A stretch of DNA of 64,000 nt from Nitrospirota bacterium (GTDB lineage: Bacteria > Nitrospirota > Leptospirillia > Leptospirillales > Leptospirillaceae). Shown here one piece after another: positions 43,797 through 52,563 of the stretch. Every line of letters starts with the position of its first letter. The stretch's first letter is position 1. The stretch spans positions 1-64,000 of the forward strand of contig JAKADN010000001.1 in assembly GCA_021820445.1 (NCBI GenBank), written 5' to 3'. Below the pieces are notes generated by a model. It had not been told where the DNA came from, made no database searches, and worked only from the letters and a program-made list of their open reading frames with translations. The position numbers and the translations under genes are program-made.

Positions 43797-46700
43797 ATGT
43801 TTCTAGTCAGGATGTCGCTCAAGAGCCCCTATTCGATCATCGCGATGGCCCTGGCCATCGTTCTGCTGGGCGCCCAGAGCCTCTCCTCCATGAACGTCTC
43901 CATTCTTCCCCGGATTCCCCTGCCGGTCGTCGAGGTCCTGACCGTCTTCCCGGGAATGAATGTCTACAACACCGAGATGGACATCACCGAACAGATGGAG
44001 CGCATCATCCTCCAGGCCCCTTACATCCGGTCGGTGAAGTCGGAGAGTCTGGTCGGGATCAGCATGATCCAGATCCGCTTCCGGTCGACCTATTCGCTGT
44101 CGGCCGGGGTCTCGATGGTGACATCGCTCGTCTACTCTTCGCTCAAGTATCTTCCTCCCGGCATCTTTCCCCCCATCATCATTCCCTTCGGCATCTCGGC
44201 CATCCCCATTGCGGATCTGGTCCTCTCCTCGAAGGAGCTGACCCAGATGCAGATGTTCGACCTCGGATATTACAATGTCCGCTCCCAGATGGGGACAGTC
44301 CCCGGCGTGGCCGCTCCCCCCGTTTTCGGAGGTCTCTCCCGGCAGATCCAGGTCTACACCAACAATACCGCTCTTCTGGCCCGGGGGCTCACGATCTGGG
44401 ATGTGGTCAACGCCCTGAACAGGCAGAACATCGTCTGGCCGGCGGGATTCGCCAAGATCGGCGATATGAGCTACAACGTCTTTGTGAACGCCCTTCTGGG
44501 GCCGGTCAAGACGATCGGGGACGTTCCGATCAAGGTCGAGCATGGACAACCCGTTTACATCAAGGATATCGGAGTTGCCAAGGACTCCTACCGCATCCAG
44601 ACCAATCCCGTCCGGGTCGACGGCCGGAAATCCGTGTACATTCCCGTTCTGAAGCAGGAAGGGGCCAACACCGTCAAGGTGATCGACGCCACGAGAAACG
44701 CGATCAAGACCTTCTACGGTCTTCCGAAAAGCCTCGACATCTCGCTGGTCTTCGACCAGTCCGTCTACATCCGGGACTCGGTCGCCTCGCTTGAGCGTGA
44801 AGGGGCCGTCGGGATCCTGTTGACCGCGGCCATGATCTTGATCTTTCTCGGAAACGTCCGCTCCACCCTCATCATCACCACCTCCATTCCCCTGTCTCTT
44901 CTGGTGGGATTCGTCATGCTGAACGCCACCGGCCAGACGATCAACATCATGACCCTGGGAGGATTGGCCCTGGCCATCGGGCGCTTGGTCGACGACGCCA
45001 TCGTGGTCCTCGAAAACACAAACCGCCATCTGGAGATGGGAAAAGCGCCATCCCAGGCGGCCTTGGACGGGGCCGGAGAGGTCGCCATGCCGGTTCTGGC
45101 CTCGACGATCGCCACCATGATCGTGTTTTCCCCGGTTCTCTTCCTCCTGGGCAAGGGCAAGTATCTCTTCACCCCCCTGGCTGCAGCCGTCGCCTATTCC
45201 ATGCTGGCCTCCTACTTCGTCTCCATGACTCTGGTCCCGGTCCTTTCGGCATGGTTTCTGAAGCCGGAGTCGGCCTACAAGAACAGCCGGTCCCTTTTTC
45301 GCCGGGGGGTCACCCGGTTCAACGACTTTTTCGACAGGTTCAGAAAAATATACAGGACTTATCTGAAGATCGCCCTTCTCCATCGTGGTCCGGTCTCGAT
45401 CCTGATCTTCCTGGCCTTCGTTGGCTCCTTCTTCCTATTTTCCCGAATCGGCTCCGAATACTTTCCACCCGACGACACCGGGGCCTTCATCATCCAGATG
45501 CGCCTGCCAGATGGGAGCCGGATCGAAAAGACCGATGCAGTCAGCGCCCGGGTCGACGCCGCCATCCGCCGAATCATTCCGTCCAAGGACATCGTCCACA
45601 TCGTGATCAACGAAGGGGTCCGGCCCGGTTGGGATGCCATGTACACCACCAATCTCTGGAGCCACATGGCCTTCGTTCTCGTCCAGCTCAATCCCTCCAA
45701 CGAGCGCAAGCGCTCGATGTGGGATTTTCAGCACGAGCTCAGGCCCTATCTTGTCGCCCATTTTCCCAACGTCGAGTTCTACTTCGAATCCTCCTCCATC
45801 ATCACGCAGATCCTGGCGGGCTCGGGGGAGGCCCCGATCGATATCCAGCTCCTGGGTCCCTCCTATCGGAAGCTGGGGGAGATTGCCCACAGGATCGTGG
45901 ACCACATTCGGACCATTCCCGGCACCACCGATGTACGCTTGAAGCAGAACATCCATTACCCCTCGATGTTCATCGATGTGGACCGGAGCAAAGCCCAGTT
46001 TCTGGGGGTGACCGAGCTCGACGTGGAGCGGAACGTCATCACGAGCCTCGTGACGGACGTTGCGATCGGGGAAAACTTCTGGGTGGATCAGACTACGGGG
46101 AATCCTTATTTCCTGACCGCCCAGTATCCCGAGGACAAGATCAACTCCATGGACGCCCTCTCGAACATCCTCATTCGCCAGCTCAAGGGATCGGACTATA
46201 CGGAATCGGGAGTGGAGAATCCTCCCATCTACCTCCGGGACATCGCCCAGATTCGCAGGATCACTATTCCTCCGGCCATCTTCCATTACAACGTTCAGCG
46301 GGTGGTCGACATCCTGGTCAACGTGACTCATGATCCGGGGGTCTCCCTGGGCGGAGTCGGGAGCAAGATCGACACCTATCTGGGAAAAATGAATTTTCCG
46401 AAGGGTTACTCCTGGAGAGAGTCGGGGATGCTGGCCTCGATGCATCGGTCGTTCAGTTCGATGGGCCTTGCGGTTCTCCTGGCCATGGCCCTGGTTTACC
46501 TGGCCCTTGTGGCCCAGTTCCAGTCCTTCCTCGATCCCTTCATCATCATGATGTCCGTCCCCTTCGGCCTCATCGGGGTCTTCGCCATGCTGTATGCCAC
46601 CGGAACCGGGATCAACGTGGAGTCCATGATCGGGGTCATCATGGACATCGGGATCGGGGTTTCGAATTCGGTCCTCCTGGTGGAATTTGCCATCCGTCTG

Positions 46701-46973
46701 CGCGCCCAGGGGGCGCCCCTCTATCGAGCGGTGGTGGAGGCGGGTTCCACGCGTCTTCGTCCGATCCTGATGACGGCGGTCGGAACGGTTCTTGCCATGA
46801 TCCCGACCGCCATCGGGATGGGGGTCGGCTCCGGAGCCGAGGAGCCTCTGGCCCGGGCCGTGATCGGGGGCCTCATGGTCATGACAGTCCTGACGCTCGT
46901 TCAGGTTCCCATTTTCTATGTGATTCTCCACACATGGGAGGAGAAATGGAGGGCCCGGAGAGCCGGGAGATAG
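43797..46973 (+). CDS. RND efflux pump inner membrane subunit
   Basis: A 1058-residue permease with the twelve-helix RND fold and two large periplasmic loops. The helix 4 aspartates are D399-D400 in GRLVDDAIVVLEN. At the position of the AcrB helix-10 lysine it has serine (S956 in GVSNSVLLVEFA), as in a subset of RND pumps. Substrate unknown: it could export metals, organics or lipids. It follows adaptor 1 by 58 bases; the second adaptor and the outer membrane channel are 1.2 kb downstream. Confidence 0.9.
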   Translation: MFLVRMSLKSPYSIIAMALAIVLLGAQSLSSMNVSILPRIPLPVVEVLTVFPGMNVYNTEMDITEQMERIILQAPYIRSVKSESLVGISMIQIRFRSTYSLSAGVSMVTSLVYSSLKYLPPGIFPPIIIPFGISAIPIADLVLSSKELTQMQMFDLGYYNVRSQMGTVPGVAAPPVFGGLSRQIQVYTNNTALLARGLTIWDVVNALNRQNIVWPAGFAKIGDMSYNVFVNALLGPVKTIGDVPIKVEHGQPVYIKDIGVAKDSYRIQTNPVRVDGRKSVYIPVLKQEGANTVKVIDATRNAIKTFYGLPKSLDISLVFDQSVYIRDSVASLEREGAVGILLTAAMILIFLGNVRSTLIITTSIPLSLLVGFVMLNATGQTINIMTLGGLALAIGRLVDDAIVVLENTNRHLEMGKAPSQAALDGAGEVAMPVLASTIATMIVFSPVLFLLGKGKYLFTPLAAAVAYSMLASYFVSMTLVPVLSAWFLKPESAYKNSRSLFRRGVTRFNDFFDRFRKIYRTYLKIALLHRGPVSILIFLAFVGSFFLFSRIGSEYFPPDDTGAFIIQMRLPDGSRIEKTDAVSARVDAAIRRIIPSKDIVHIVINEGVRPGWDAMYTTNLWSHMAFVLVQLNPSNERKRSMWDFQHELRPYLVAHFPNVEFYFESSSIITQILAGSGEAPIDIQLLGPSYRKLGEIAHRIVDHIRTIPGTTDVRLKQNIHYPSMFIDVDRSKAQFLGVTELDVERNVITSLVTDVAIGENFWVDQTTGNPYFLTAQYPEDKINSMDALSNILIRQLKGSDYTESGVENPPIYLRDIAQIRRITIPPAIFHYNVQRVVDILVNVTHDPGVSLGGVGSKIDTYLGKMNFPKGYSWRESGMLASMHRSFSSMGLAVLLAMALVYLALVAQFQSFLDPFIIMMSVPFGLIGVFAMLYATGTGINVESMIGVIMDIGIGVSNSVLLVEFAIRLRAQGAPLYRAVVEAGSTRLRPILMTAVGTVLAMIPTAIGMGVGSGAEEPLARAVIGGLMVMTVLTLVQVPIFYVILHTWEEKWRARRAGR

Positions 46974-47004
46974 ACTGAGGGGTGAGGATTCCTCATGGAT
47001 AAGG

Positions 47005-47028
47005 CCGGCTCCCGCGATCAGGAGCCGG
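47005..47028. terminator. Hairpin between convergent genes
   Basis: Perfect eight-pair stem CCGGCTCC (47005-47012) / GGAGCCGG (47021-47028) with an eight-base loop, between the pump and the convergent ygfZ-like gene. There is no T-run, so it may be only a weak or Rho-assisted terminator. Confidence 0.45.
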
Positions 47029-47057
47029 TGAGGGTTGAGGAAAGGGAAGGATTCGGA

Positions 47058-48071
47058 TCAGTCGGGGGAGACGAAGGGAAAGTCGGAGATCTCGAAAGAT
47101 TGTCCCGCTCCGTCGATGAGGGTCGTTCCCGGCTCCCAGTGGGCCCGTTTCACGTACCCCAGGCCGATGACGCCTCCGGCGGCGGGAGAATAGGCGAGCG
47201 AGGTGATGCTCCCGGCCTCCGAGCCGTCAAGGGCCGAAAAAAGAGGACGGGGGCAGGCAGTCTCCAGGATCTTTGGGGTCTTCGCCCGGAGTCCGGTGAG
47301 CTTTCTCGAGAGCTGTCCCTGGAACTTGAGGCGGGTGACCGGCTCCTGGCCGACATAGCATCCTTTGTTGTAGGAAACGGCGACGGCGTCGAGGCCGGCC
47401 TCGGCCGGAAAGTGGCCTTCGTTCAGCTCGAAGGGGGGAAGGGGAATGCCGCATTCGAGGCGGAAGATCTCCATGTCTTCGGGAGCGAGACGCCTCCCCC
47501 CGGCCGAGAGGACACGGCGCTCAAGGTCCTGGAGGGTTTTTTCGAAGGAGTCCCCGGGAATCCAGAGATCGATCCAGGGGCCTGTCTCCCGTTCGAAGGC
47601 GAACCGGTGAGGATGGAGGAAGGCAAATCCGCCCCCCGCAAGGGTCCGGAGACCGTCTTCCGCCGGATCGCTCGAAAAGAGGGGAGTGGCCAGTGCGGGC
47701 GCTTCCCGGCCGACCAGAGTGAGGCTTCGAAACCCAGCGGTCAGGGATGTGAGGGTCGCTTTGGTTCGAAAGAAGAGATATTTTTTAAGATGAGCAACAA
47801 ACTCCTCTTCCATCCCTCCGGAGGGGGAGAGAAGGATGTCGTCGGGCCGGACGGCGATCCAGGCGTCGAAGAGAATGCGGGCCTTGGGATTCAGGAAAAA
47901 ACCGTAGCGAAGGGATCCCGTTGGCTGTGTCGCCACGTCCTGGCAGAGAAGACCCTGGAGAAAGGTGACGCGATCTTCCCCGGAGACGGAGATGAGCGAC
48001 CGGGAAGTGGCGGGGGCGAAAAGTCCGGCGTGTGCGTGGGCCGGGCGGGTATCTGTGGGGTGTGTCTGCAT
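47058..48071 (-). CDS. ygfZ: YgfZ/GcvT-like folate-binding protein
   Basis: A 337-residue protein of the GcvT-fold YgfZ (COG0354) family, with the hallmark NKGCYVGQEPVTRLKFQGQL and an N-terminal VSGEDRVTFLQGLLCQDV. YgfZ helps maintain some iron-sulfur enzymes using tetrahydrofolate. It lies on the opposite strand between the two halves of the RND system and has no evident functional link to it. Confidence 0.85.
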   Translation of the reverse strand: MQTHPTDTRPAHAHAGLFAPATSRSLISVSGEDRVTFLQGLLCQDVATQPTGSLRYGFFLNPKARILFDAWIAVRPDDILLSPSGGMEEEFVAHLKKYLFFRTKATLTSLTAGFRSLTLVGREAPALATPLFSSDPAEDGLRTLAGGGFAFLHPHRFAFERETGPWIDLWIPGDSFEKTLQDLERRVLSAGGRRLAPEDMEIFRLECGIPLPPFELNEGHFPAEAGLDAVAVSYNKGCYVGQEPVTRLKFQGQLSRKLTGLRAKTPKILETACPRPLFSALDGSEAGSITSLAYSPAAGGVIGLGYVKRAHWEPGTTLIDGAGQSFEISDFPFVSPD

Positions 48072-48219
48072 GGATGCGGGGCTCCTAATTCCGGGTTTTT
48101 CTCCCGGGAGTTGTCGTCTGGGTCCATGAAAGCGTCCTTTGCTGATATTAGGGAGACGAATCGAATGGTGTCAATGATTAGAAAAAATATCCCGACCGGA
48201 GGGGCCGGAGGAAAAAAAG

Positions 48220-49452
48220 ATGAGTGACGGAGAAACCACTCCCGCGGCGAACACCGAGGGCGGCCATCCGGCTGGAGAGGACCATGAGTCCTTCCGTCCA
48301 GAGTGGAGAAATGAAATCGACCTCACCGATGTACACCTTTCTCCGCGCGCCCGGCGGATCATCCTTGTCCTTTTCGCCGTCCTGATCATCGGACCCCTCA
48401 TCCTTTTCGTCTACTACTGGATCTTCCCTCCGAAGCCTCCGGTCCAGCCCCTTGCCGTGGTTCAGGTCCTGCCGGTCCGCCTCCGGACCCTCCACCACAA
48501 GGTGACGATCCCGGCGGGAATCGAGTCTTTCCGGAAGGCCATCCTGTACGCCCATGTGCCGGGCTACCTCAAGTATCTGAACGTCGACAAGGGGGACTAT
48601 GTGCACAAAGGCCAGGTGCTGGCCTATATCCAGGATCCTGAGCTCTACCAGACCTACCAGCGCTCCGTTGCCCGGGTCCGCATCGCCGACCTCACTTACC
48701 ACCGGATCAAGAGGGTCTGGCTCGACCATCCGGCCCTCATCTCGAAGGAGCGGGTCCAGCAGAAACTCGCGGCCTACCTGAAGGCGGTGGCGGAAATGCG
48801 CCACGAGGAGGCGCTGATTTCCTACAAGACCATCGCGGCTCCCTTCGACGGAATGATCACCCATCGCTATGTGGATCCCGGCAAGCTGATATCGGAAGGG
48901 ACCAATGCCACTGCGACCGCCCAGCCGATCGTGACGCTCGAGCAGGTAGATACCCTTCGGGCCTACGTCTGGGTCCCGGCCGACGTGGCGCCCCTGATCC
49001 GCCGGGGTCAGCGGGTCAAGGTCCATTTCGCGGGCCTCCCCCACCAGACATTCTGGGGCCGGGTCACCCGGTACGATTTCGAGGAGAATCAGAGAACGAG
49101 AACGATGCGGACCGAGGTCGACATGGAAAATCCGGACTTCGTCATCCATCCCGGGATGTACGGCAAGTTCACCTTTTATCTTCAGCGCTATCCCGACTCG
49201 ATCCTCATTCCGGGAATGGCCGTCATGGCCCGGCGCGACAAGCCCTATTCGGTCATGATCGTCAAAAACGGGAAGGTGCTCGAGGTTCCGGTGACGCTGG
49301 GCATTGACAACGCCAAGTGGGTCCAGGTTCTCTCGGGCCTCTCCGCCGGGGACGAGCTTGTCCTTGCCGGAAAATGGCATGTCCATTCGGGACAGAAGGT
49401 CAGGGCCGTACCCTACAAGCCGGTGCCGTTCCGGCCGGCCAGACAGCTGTGA
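48220..49452 (+). CDS. RND efflux membrane fusion protein (adaptor 2)
   Basis: A 410-residue adaptor starting at ATG 48220 after GGAGG. A cytoplasmic N-terminal segment of about 45 residues precedes the membrane helix (RRIILVLFAVLIIGPLILFV), longer than in adaptor 1. The lipoyl and hairpin parts (VPGYLKYLNVDKGDYVHKGQVLAYIQDPELYQ; YKTIAAPFDGMITHRYVDPGKL) run closely parallel to adaptor 1, so the two arose by duplication. Followed 52 bases later by the outer membrane channel gene. Confidence 0.88.
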   Translation: MSDGETTPAANTEGGHPAGEDHESFRPEWRNEIDLTDVHLSPRARRIILVLFAVLIIGPLILFVYYWIFPPKPPVQPLAVVQVLPVRLRTLHHKVTIPAGIESFRKAILYAHVPGYLKYLNVDKGDYVHKGQVLAYIQDPELYQTYQRSVARVRIADLTYHRIKRVWLDHPALISKERVQQKLAAYLKAVAEMRHEEALISYKTIAAPFDGMITHRYVDPGKLISEGTNATATAQPIVTLEQVDTLRAYVWVPADVAPLIRRGQRVKVHFAGLPHQTFWGRVTRYDFEENQRTRTMRTEVDMENPDFVIHPGMYGKFTFYLQRYPDSILIPGMAVMARRDKPYSVMIVKNGKVLEVPVTLGIDNAKWVQVLSGLSAGDELVLAGKWHVHSGQKVRAVPYKPVPFRPARQL

Positions 49453-49504
49453 CGCACGTCCGACGCCCTTTTCTGCCGGACGTCCTATGGAAGGATCGAC
49501 TGCG

Positions 49505-51037
49505 ATGATCTCCAAAGAAACAATAAAGGCGAAAAAACACCTTCCGGCAAAGGACGGCAAGGGGGGAGCCCGTGCCCGTGGGGCGCGACTCCTCGCTGGA
49601 CTTCTGTTCTTTCTGCTTGAAGGGGCGACTCTTCTTGGACTTCCCTCTTGGGCCCAGGCGGACAACCAGACGGTCATTTCCTCGGAGGACGTGCCGCCAG
49701 ACACGCTTTCGGTCGACCAGGCGGTCAGCTTCGGTCTTGCCCACCATCCGAAACTTTTCTGGTTTCGCCACACGGTCAGGAAAAAAGGGGCCCGTGTCAA
49801 GGTGTCCAAGTCCCACTTCTATCCTCACGTCGGTGTGGGGGCGATGTACGGGATCGCCAACCCGGGTCTCGGCAACGAATTCCTCAACAACCTGAACTTC
49901 GTGACGCCGGTCTTTCCCATGGACTATACCAAGATGGGTCCCCTCTCCGCCCCGAACGAACCGGCAGGTCTGGCGACGATCGGGGTCAACCAGCTCCTGC
50001 TCGACTTCGGCAAGTTCGAGCACCGGGTCAAGCAGCGGCTCGCGGGAAAGCGCGCCTCCGAGTTCTGGCTCTACAGCCAGGATGCCTGGGTCATTCTCCA
50101 GGTGAAGGAGGCCTACTACCATGTCCTTCTGGACCGGAAGCTGATCGCGGTCTACCAGAAGAACCTCGAACAGCGAAAACTTGTCAAGAATCTGACAAGA
50201 TCCCTTTACAAGGCCGATTACCGCTCCCAGCTCGACTATGATCTGGCCAAGGTCGACTACGAAAAAGCCCGGGCGCTTCTGGAGTCCGAAAAGGACGACC
50301 TTGTGGCCCAGATCGCCCACTTGAACGATGCCATGGGTCTTGGACAGGCCGGACGGAACGACTACCATCTGACCGGGAATCTGGGACAGGTCTCCGATGT
50401 GGTGGTGGGACGTGACGAGGCGGTGACACGGGGGCTCACCTACCGGCCGGAGATCAATGCCTACCGAAACCTTTTCCAGCAGGAAAAAGAACGGACCCGG
50501 TTCATGAGGGCCCAGCACTATCCTCTGATCTCCGCCTTCGGCAATTATGGTTTCATGGCCAACCTGGTGACAAATGAGAGTTATGTTCCCGGCATGTGGT
50601 CGGGGGGCGGCACGATCACCGTTCCCATCTACACCGGTGGAATGATCCGGGGCGAAACCGAGCGGGCCCATGAAAAATCCCGGGAGCGGCAATACGGGAT
50701 CTCCGATTGGTCCCACAACATCCGCTATCAGGTGGTGCGTGCCCGGGCCCGCACGCGCTCCGACCTCGCCGACATCCGGGCCTACACCGAGGCGGTGAAG
50801 GAGGCGAAGCTCGCCCTGGTCCTGGCCAACAAGCGTTACACGGCAAACCTGATCTCGATCGTCGACCTGACCCTGGCCGAGGTCTATCTGCTCAATACCG
50901 AAGCGGCTCTTGCCACCTATCAGTACCGCTACCAGGTGGATCGGGCGACGTTCCGGTTTGCCGAAGGGGTCGACTACCTGGCCTATCTTCCCGGGGTGCG
51001 CAAGAAGGTGGTGGGGCAGGATCCCGTGGCGAAGTGA
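49505..51037 (+). CDS. TolC-like outer membrane efflux channel
   Basis: A 510-residue protein; ATG 49505 is preferred with GGAAGGA at 49489-49495. A signal peptide ends near SWAQA. The mature part is the duplicated helical-barrel of the outer membrane factor family: LSVDQAVSFGLAHHP, LLLDFGKFEHRVKQ, VILQVKEAYYHVLLDRKLIAVYQ in the first half and VTRGLTYRPEINAYRNLF, YTANLISIVDLTLAEVYLLN in the second. It forms the outer membrane exit for the RND pump. Confidence 0.85.
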   Translation: MISKETIKAKKHLPAKDGKGGARARGARLLAGLLFFLLEGATLLGLPSWAQADNQTVISSEDVPPDTLSVDQAVSFGLAHHPKLFWFRHTVRKKGARVKVSKSHFYPHVGVGAMYGIANPGLGNEFLNNLNFVTPVFPMDYTKMGPLSAPNEPAGLATIGVNQLLLDFGKFEHRVKQRLAGKRASEFWLYSQDAWVILQVKEAYYHVLLDRKLIAVYQKNLEQRKLVKNLTRSLYKADYRSQLDYDLAKVDYEKARALLESEKDDLVAQIAHLNDAMGLGQAGRNDYHLTGNLGQVSDVVVGRDEAVTRGLTYRPEINAYRNLFQQEKERTRFMRAQHYPLISAFGNYGFMANLVTNESYVPGMWSGGGTITVPIYTGGMIRGETERAHEKSRERQYGISDWSHNIRYQVVRARARTRSDLADIRAYTEAVKEAKLALVLANKRYTANLISIVDLTLAEVYLLNTEAALATYQYRYQVDRATFRFAEGVDYLAYLPGVRKKVVGQDPVAK

Positions 51038-51135
51038 CGAGTTGACCGGATTTTGTCCCTCTTGCTATTGTTGACGGAAGTGCGGGACAGGAGAGGGCCC
51101 GGGGACAGGCATAGTGTGAAGGTGGAGGATTGGGC

Positions 51136-52074
51136 GTGGAAAAGGTGATCATACTGGGAACGGGACCGGCGGGGTTGACGGCCGCTCTTTACACGGCGCG
51201 GGCCTTTCTGTCGCCGCTGGTTCTGGAAGGACCCCAGGCCGGGGGACAGCTCACGATCACGACCGAGGTCGAAAACTTTCCGGGATTCCCGGACGGGATC
51301 ACGGGGCCGGAGCTGATCGAGCGGATGAGGGGACAGGTCCTCCGGTTTGGAGCCCGTATCGAGTCTGCGGTGATCGAACGGGTTGAAAGACGGGAAGGGG
51401 GCGGTTTCCGGGTGATGACCGACGACGGGAAGACTTACGAAAGCTGGACGGTGATCGTGGCCACCGGCGCCTCGGCCAAGTTCCTGGGGCTGCCTTCGGA
51501 GAAGGCCCTGATGGGGGCGGGAGTCTCCGCCTGCGCCACCTGCGACGGATTCTTTTTCAGGGGAAAGGAGATCGTGGTGGTGGGAGGTGGCGATACCGCG
51601 CTCGAGGAAGCCATGTTCCTGACCCGTTTTGCCACGAAGGTGACCGTCATTCATCGCCGGGAGACCCTTCGTGCCTCCAAGATCATGCAGGAGAAGGCCT
51701 TCGAGAATCCGAAGATCGATTTTCTCTGGAACAAGGAAATCCTCGAAGTTCTCGACATCTCGATGCAGCAGGTGACCGGAGTCCGGATCCGGGACACGAA
51801 GACCGGTGAGGAGTCGATCCATCCCTGCAGCGGTTTCTTCGTCGCCATCGGCCATAGCCCCAATACCGCCTTTCTTCACGGCCTGGCCGAGACGGATGCC
51901 GTGGGGTACCTCAAGACGACCTCCGGGTCGAAGACCAGTGTGCCGGGGCTCTTCGCCGCCGGAGATGTTTCCGATCCCGTCTACCGCCAGGCGATCTCGG
52001 CGGCGGGAACCGGTTGCATGGCGGCGATCGACGCGGAGCGCTTCCTCGAGGCCTCCGGTGTCGAAAAGAGGTAG
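51136..52074 (+). CDS. trxB: Thioredoxin-disulfide reductase
   Basis: A 312-residue flavoprotein. GGAGG at 51124-51128 selects GTG 51136 (MEKVIILGTGPAG) over a TTG two codons upstream. FAD-binding GTGPAGLTAALYTAR, the redox pair C133-A-T-C136, NADPH-site VVGGGDTALEEA with the HRR basic motif, and the C-terminal GLFAAGDVSDPVYRQ are intact. It reduces thioredoxin with NADPH. Confidence 0.94.
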   Translation: MEKVIILGTGPAGLTAALYTARAFLSPLVLEGPQAGGQLTITTEVENFPGFPDGITGPELIERMRGQVLRFGARIESAVIERVERREGGGFRVMTDDGKTYESWTVIVATGASAKFLGLPSEKALMGAGVSACATCDGFFFRGKEIVVVGGGDTALEEAMFLTRFATKVTVIHRRETLRASKIMQEKAFENPKIDFLWNKEILEVLDISMQQVTGVRIRDTKTGEESIHPCSGFFVAIGHSPNTAFLHGLAETDAVGYLKTTSGSKTSVPGLFAAGDVSDPVYRQAISAAGTGCMAAIDAERFLEASGVEKR

Positions 52075-52080
52075 TCCCCC

Positions 52081-52563
52081 TTGAAAATCTTAAAGATTGT
52101 CGCCCTGTCGATCTTTCTGGGGCTGGTCTACCTCGGCGGGGACCTCATTGCGAACAATACCGCCTTCATCAATACCCCGGGCCCGCTGGCGCGCCTCCAT
52201 GTCTATTTCACATTGAACCGGGCCTGGACGACGGGGGGGTATCCCCTCCCGGAGGTCCACCCCCGGGTGTTCTACGGGGATCCGGCCAAGCTCTATGCGA
52301 ACATCACCCATTCGGTCAGGAGTTTTTCCGGATGGCGGATCGAGAGCGCGGATTCCGGTCGTCTCGTCGTTCGGGTCTCGCCTTCCTTCTGGCATCATGG
52401 CTCCCGGCTTGTGGTGACGCTCTCTCCGCTTCGGGGAGGCCTCCGGATGGACGTGGAAGCCTCCTCACTCTCGGAGTCTCCCGATCTGGGAGCCGACCGG
52501 AACTACATTCTGAATTTGTTTCACGAAATCGGAGACGAAAATGCCATTCATCCCCCGGTCTGA
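52081..52563 (+). CDS. Membrane-anchored protein with DUF1499-like C-terminal half
   Basis: A 160-residue protein starting at TTG 52081, seven bases after trxB. It has one N-terminal hydrophobic segment (IVALSIFLGLVYLGGDLIA). The C-terminal half (SFSGWRIESADSGRLVVRV ... RMDVEASSLSESPDLGADRN) resembles the end of DUF1499 proteins by eye; the usual N-terminal cysteine motif of that family is missing. Function unknown. Overlaps the next gene by 23 bases. Confidence 0.55.
   Translation: MKILKIVALSIFLGLVYLGGDLIANNTAFINTPGPLARLHVYFTLNRAWTTGGYPLPEVHPRVFYGDPAKLYANITHSVRSFSGWRIESADSGRLVVRVSPSFWHHGSRLVVTLSPLRGGLRMDVEASSLSESPDLGADRNYILNLFHEIGDENAIHPPV

Noticed and set aside
43803-45383. Long minus-strand frames opposite the RND pump
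   Set aside because: Rich in Asp/Gly/His from reverse-complemented hydrophobic codons; no start signal or family similarity.
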